This document shows positions 21,709 to 25,353 of a DNA stretch of 25,353 bases, in pieces. The position numbers were made by a program, and so were the translations under genes. The notes under the pieces were generated by a model. That model did not search any database and had not been told where the DNA came from. It saw only the letters and a program-made list of their open reading frames with translations. Each line of letters begins with the position of its first letter. Position 1 is the first letter of the stretch. Origin of the DNA: Deferribacteres bacterium (GTDB lineage Bacteria > Nitrospirota > Thermodesulfovibrionia > UBA6902); the NCBI GenBank assembly GCA_013152795.1, contig JAADFS010000134.1, positions 1 to 25,353 on the forward strand, given 5' to 3'.

Positions 21709-23826
21709 ATGTCAACAGCAGACCAGCACAAGGATGCATACAGGGAAGAGGCACTGGAACTTCTTGCAGAGCTCGAGACATCCCTGCTTGATCTGGAGCA
21801 AAGCCCGGATGACATGGAGCTTATAGGACGTATCTTCCGGGCCCTGCATACAATCAAGGGGTCGGGCTCGATGTTCGGGTTTGAAGACATCGCCGAGTTT
21901 ACCCATGAGGTGGAAACGGTATTTGACATTGTGCGCAACGGCGAGATGTCCGTCACAAAAGAGCTGATAGACCTTACCCTCTCTGCCGGCGATCATGTCA
22001 AGATGATGCTTAATGCCGCAGGCACCGGTCATCCGGCAGACCCCAAAAGGGCACAGGAAATTATAGCATCCCTTCAGAAACTGTCCCCTGACAAGAAAGA
22101 GCTTGATGCCGCACGTGCGGTATCCTCTGAAGAGGATGATCCGGCATCACTTCACGAGGGCAAAAGCATAACCTGCAGGATCCGCTTCCGACCTCCTGGT
22201 GATATCTTCATGAGAGGAATAAATCCATTGCTTATACTGGATGACCTGCGGGGACTCGGTGAATGCAGGATTGTAGCGCAGAAAGAAGAAATCCCCGTGC
22301 TCAATGACATTGATCCCGAGCACTGCTATACATACTGGGATGCCGTCCTGACCACTGATCAGGGCATCAATGCAGTTAAAGAGGTTTTTGAATTTATCGA
22401 AGACGGCAGTGACTTAAAGATCGACATCATAGATATCATTGATGACAAGCCGACAAGCAGTCATAAGAAACTTGGAGATATCCTCGTTGAACGCGGAGAT
22501 GTAAGCCCCGACGACCTCCAGAAGGTGCTCAGCCGGCAGAAACGGATCGGTGAATTGCTGGTTGACGCCGATCTGGTCGATACCGGAAAGGTTGAATCCG
22601 CCCTTACCGAACAGCGCCACGTCAGGGAAGTACAGGAGAAATACCAGAGGAGTGAAACTGTATCGAGCATCAGGGTGTCATCGGACAAGTTAGACCGCCT
22701 CGTCAATCTCGTCGGAGAGCTCGTAACCGTGCAGGCGCGGCTTACCCGGACATCCGCATTGAGGAACGACCCCGAGTTGCTGTCGATCTCCGAGGAGGTC
22801 GAACGGTTGACTGAATATCTTCGTGACAACACCATGAGTGTCCGCATGGTGCCCATCGGAACAATGTTCAACAAATTCAAGCGGCTGGTGCGTGATCTCT
22901 CGGCGGAAACAGGCAAAGAAGTCGAAATGTCAACCGAGGGGGCGGACACAGAACTGGACAAGACCGTAATAGACAAGCTCAATGACCCCCTCGTACATAT
23001 GATCAGAAACAGCATAGACCACGGCATCGAGCCTCCTGAAGTGCGGGAGCCGATGGGAAAACCACGGGCCGGGATGCTGCATCTGTCGGCAAGACATTCA
23101 GGCGCCAATGTCCTGATAGAGATAACGGACGACGGAGCCGGCCTTGACCCGGAGGCAATACGTACAAGGGCAGCGGAAAAAGGCCTGATAGACCCTGACG
23201 CAGAACTTTCCGAAAAGGACACCTTCGCCCTTATCTTCGAGCCCGGATTCTCCACGGCCCGGAAGATAACCAGTCTCTCCGGCCGTGGTGTCGGCATGGA
23301 CGTGGTAAAACGCAGCATAGAGGCGCTGAGGGGCTCCATAGAAATAAGCAGCCGGAAGAATATCGGTACAACGGTGACACTGAAGATTCCCCTCACACTG
23401 GCAATCATAGACGGCCTACTGGTCAAGATCGCGGAAGAGGTCTTTGTGATACCCCTTTCAATTATAGAGGAATGCGTGGAGCTGAGCCGCGATGCTGCGT
23501 CAAAGGGCAACGGCAGGCGCATATCGAATGTCAGGGGTGAGATAGTTCCCTATATAAGCCTGCGGGAGCGTTTCATGATAAACGGGGACAAACCCCCGAT
23601 TGAACAGATCGTTATAACCAGGATAGAAGGCCGCCGTATCGGCCTTGTGGTCGATCACGTAATAGGCGAACATCAGACGGTAATCAAGACCCTGGGGAGG
23701 GTTTACAAGGATGTGGAAGGTGTCTCAGGCGCCACCATCCTGGGTGACGGAAGGGTGGCCCTTATTCTGGATGTTCCACGGTTGGTACAGAATATGGAAA
23801 GAGAGGTAGCCTTTGCAGGGCAATAA
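21709..23826 (+). CDS. cheA: Chemotaxis histidine kinase CheA with an MshEN-like insert
   Basis: 705 residues. The HPt domain (about 8-105) has His47 in RALHTIKGSGSMFG as phosphorylated residue. A region at about 150-245 (CRIRFRPPGDIFMRGINPLL and on) resembles the response-regulator-binding P2 domain. Residues about 252-306 read LGDILVERGDVSPDDLQKVL then IGELLVDADLVDTGKVESAL, a repeat like the MshEN/GspE N-terminal domain. Then come the dimerisation helix (VSSDKLDRLVNLVGELVTVQ), HATPase_c with HMIRNSIDHGIE, DDGAGLDPEAI and GRGVGMDVVKR, and a C-terminal CheW-like domain. It lies in line with cheY, STAS and two receptors. No cheW, cheR or cheB lies in the window. The Shine-Dalgarno is distant. 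Confidence 0.95.
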   Translation: MSTADQHKDAYREEALELLAELETSLLDLEQSPDDMELIGRIFRALHTIKGSGSMFGFEDIAEFTHEVETVFDIVRNGEMSVTKELIDLTLSAGDHVKMMLNAAGTGHPADPKRAQEIIASLQKLSPDKKELDAARAVSSEEDDPASLHEGKSITCRIRFRPPGDIFMRGINPLLILDDLRGLGECRIVAQKEEIPVLNDIDPEHCYTYWDAVLTTDQGINAVKEVFEFIEDGSDLKIDIIDIIDDKPTSSHKKLGDILVERGDVSPDDLQKVLSRQKRIGELLVDADLVDTGKVESALTEQRHVREVQEKYQRSETVSSIRVSSDKLDRLVNLVGELVTVQARLTRTSALRNDPELLSISEEVERLTEYLRDNTMSVRMVPIGTMFNKFKRLVRDLSAETGKEVEMSTEGADTELDKTVIDKLNDPLVHMIRNSIDHGIEPPEVREPMGKPRAGMLHLSARHSGANVLIEITDDGAGLDPEAIRTRAAEKGLIDPDAELSEKDTFALIFEPGFSTARKITSLSGRGVGMDVVKRSIEALRGSIEISSRKNIGTTVTLKIPLTLAIIDGLLVKIAEEVFVIPLSIIEECVELSRDAASKGNGRRISNVRGEIVPYISLRERFMINGDKPPIEQIVITRIEGRRIGLVVDHVIGEHQTVIKTLGRVYKDVEGVSGATILGDGRVALILDVPRLVQNMEREVAFAGQ

Positions 23827-23954
23827 TGTATGGCCTGTTCTCATCTGTGGCTGCTCTATTTGAGTTGACCACGGGGGCAGCCAGCATCTTTTTCAAGAGA
23901 TGGAAACTGTCGAACCATGCGACACATAAAACTCAGAAGAGGAGGATGAAAACT

Positions 23955-25353
23955 ATGAGATGGAAGGATCTCAAGATAGGGAAAAAACTGGCCGTAGGTT
24001 TCGGGAGCATGCTTGTCCTGATAGCAACATCGAGTTTCGTGGGCTTTAACGGAATTCAGGAGGTAGGCCACGACCTTTTCGTTGTAGGCCAGAAAGACGC
24101 CCCGGTGGTGGAGGTGGCAAGCCGTATGAAAATGGCGCTCATGATGGCAAAAGACGCAATGGAAAAATTCAAGAGCGCCTCTGCAGCGATCGCCACAGAC
24201 AATGAAAAAATGCTCGACAGCATAGAGAAAAACTACAATCAGTCAGTAGCAGATTTTGACCGCCTTACAGAAGCCGTCCTGGAAGGTGCGAGGCTCGAAG
24301 ACGGAACAACGGTCATAAAAACAGACAATAAAAAACTGGCTGACATGGTGCGTAAGGCAGATGAGATGCACAACAAAAAATTTCAGGCTGCAGCAATGGA
24401 GCTTATGCAGTCAGGCAGAGAGTTGTTAAATGAAAAGGCAAGAACCGACAAGGTCATGGCAGAAACCGAAGAAATCTACAACGAGGTATACGCTGACGCA
24501 GGGGTGGTGGAGGAGATGATATCCGCCGAGATTGACAAAAGAGCCAAAAAAGCCAATCTCGGCAGTAAGGCAAGGGCGATCCTGCGGGAAGAGGTACCTC
24601 TGGCCGACATGGCAAACGAGCTGAAGATAATAATGGCGCAGAGCCGTATAGCCCTTGAAGAATATGTCCAGGAACGTGACTTAAAGGAACTGGACAGGAT
24701 AAAAAAGAAGCACAGCGAGCGGGAATCTCAATTCTATAAGAACGTCTCGGCGATCCTCAACGGCGGCGTCATAGACGGCAGAACGATCTTTGCAACCGAC
24801 AACAAGGACATTCGTGACGCTGTAAAGGAGCTGGCGAAGAACTACGATGATTACAAAGAGAAAGCAGGTATCCTTATGGCGGCTCACCGCGCGACCATTG
24901 AGAAGGCCCTGGAGAGTGAAAAAGACATGGAAGAGCTGGACAAGCTCGGAGAGGAAGCACACATCCTGCTGACAAAGGTCCAGGAACTTGCCGGGGAGGA
25001 GATGGATGAGGCCATAAAAGACGGCGATGCCACCAAAAAGAGCGCCGTAACCATGCTCCTTGGCGTGGCGTCATTCTCCATACTGATAGGCGTATTTCTG
25101 GGGATAGTCATCACGAGAGGGATCACCGGTCCCCTGTCGAGGGGGGTGAAGTTTGCAACAGACATTGCCGAAGGGGACCTCACCACCCGTATGGATATAG
25201 ACCAGAAGGACGAGGTCGGGATCCTGTCCAGGGTACTGGGGAACATGGCGGCAAGACTTCGTGAGATCGTGGGGGATGTAAAGGCGGCATCGGACAACGT
25301 GGCATCAGGCAGCCAGCAACTGAGCGCCAGCTCCCAGCAGATGTCACAGGGCG
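23955..25353 (+). CDS. Methyl-accepting chemotaxis protein, C-terminus cut by window end
   Basis: 466 codons are visible and the frame is open at the end. The ATG at 23955 has AGGAGG nine bases upstream; an in-frame ATG at 23946 touches that Shine-Dalgarno and is less likely. TM1 is at about 11-31 after MRWKDLKIGKK. A long helical periplasmic region (about 32-360) is nearly all Lys/Glu/Ala-rich helix and has about the length of a double four-helix-bundle (HBM-like) sensor. TM2 is at about 361-384, then a HAMP domain (GITGPLSRGVKFATDIAEGD). The last residues, SGSQQLSASSQQMSQG, begin the signalling helix. The MCP tip lies beyond the window. It is 128 bp after cheA on the same strand. Ligand unknown. 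Confidence 0.92.
   Translation, partial: MRWKDLKIGKKLAVGFGSMLVLIATSSFVGFNGIQEVGHDLFVVGQKDAPVVEVASRMKMALMMAKDAMEKFKSASAAIATDNEKMLDSIEKNYNQSVADFDRLTEAVLEGARLEDGTTVIKTDNKKLADMVRKADEMHNKKFQAAAMELMQSGRELLNEKARTDKVMAETEEIYNEVYADAGVVEEMISAEIDKRAKKANLGSKARAILREEVPLADMANELKIIMAQSRIALEEYVQERDLKELDRIKKKHSERESQFYKNVSAILNGGVIDGRTIFATDNKDIRDAVKELAKNYDDYKEKAGILMAAHRATIEKALESEKDMEELDKLGEEAHILLTKVQELAGEEMDEAIKDGDATKKSAVTMLLGVASFSILIGVFLGIVITRGITGPLSRGVKFATDIAEGDLTTRMDIDQKDEVGILSRVLGNMAARLREIVGDVKAASDNVASGSQQLSASSQQMSQG

Noticed and set aside
22461..23522. 353-codon minus-strand frame opposite cheA
   Set aside because: Ser/Arg-rich shadow of conserved CheA domains, with no ribosome site or recognisable domain.

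Overview
The window looks like a chromosomal segment of a free-living, chemotactic Gram-negative bacterium. Evidence for a Gram-negative is a TonB-dependent outer-membrane receptor, a lipobox lipoprotein and LspA. The mix of genes (a CheA carrying an MshEN-like insert, many hybrid two-component proteins, an ABC_sub_bind-type periplasmic protein, and a small radical-SAM peptide system) recalls Nitrospirota or Desulfobacterota. That placement is inference from gene style only, because no rRNA is present. No tRNA, CRISPR array, integrase or transposase gene was recognised.

Layout. 1-1245 (-): lipoprotein with a BNR/YCF48-like beta-propeller, cut by the window edge. 1246-1926: gap holding a 241-bp palindromic element and a possible operator. 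1927-5526 (+): gyrA and tsaD. 5537-9108 (-): ileS, lspA and a 62-residue protein with a classical C2H2 zinc finger; a compact copy of the palindromic element lies between lspA and the finger gene. 9492-11979 (+): a soluble receiver-PAS-histidine kinase and a NarL-type regulator, separated by a second full copy of the element. 11994-15014 (-): a membrane hybrid histidine kinase behind an ABC_sub_bind-type periplasmic binding protein. 15341-18777 (+): a divergent TonB-dependent receptor, a 33-codon peptide gene and a radical SAM/SPASM enzyme. 18925-19497 (+): a receiver-LuxR regulator. 19741-25353 (+): chemotaxis genes in the order MCP-like protein, CheY, STAS protein, CheA, and an MCP cut by the window end.

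The most interesting part is 12.0-19.5 kb. The 33-residue peptide ends in Gly-Pro-Cys-Cys-Lys-Gly-Ala-Ser-Ala-Pro-Val-Arg. It has a perfect Shine-Dalgarno sequence and is followed by a strong intrinsic terminator, then by a radical SAM enzyme with a complete seven-cysteine SPASM motif. This is the layout of a RiPP (ribosomally made, modified peptide) with its maturase behind an attenuator. The adjacent outer-membrane receptor, periplasmic sensor pair and response regulator could serve its uptake, sensing or control; that link is inference.

A second theme is a family of dispersed palindromic elements (two full copies of about 225-240 bp and one compact copy of about 60 bp) that occupy intergenic gaps. 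Their two arms vary together.
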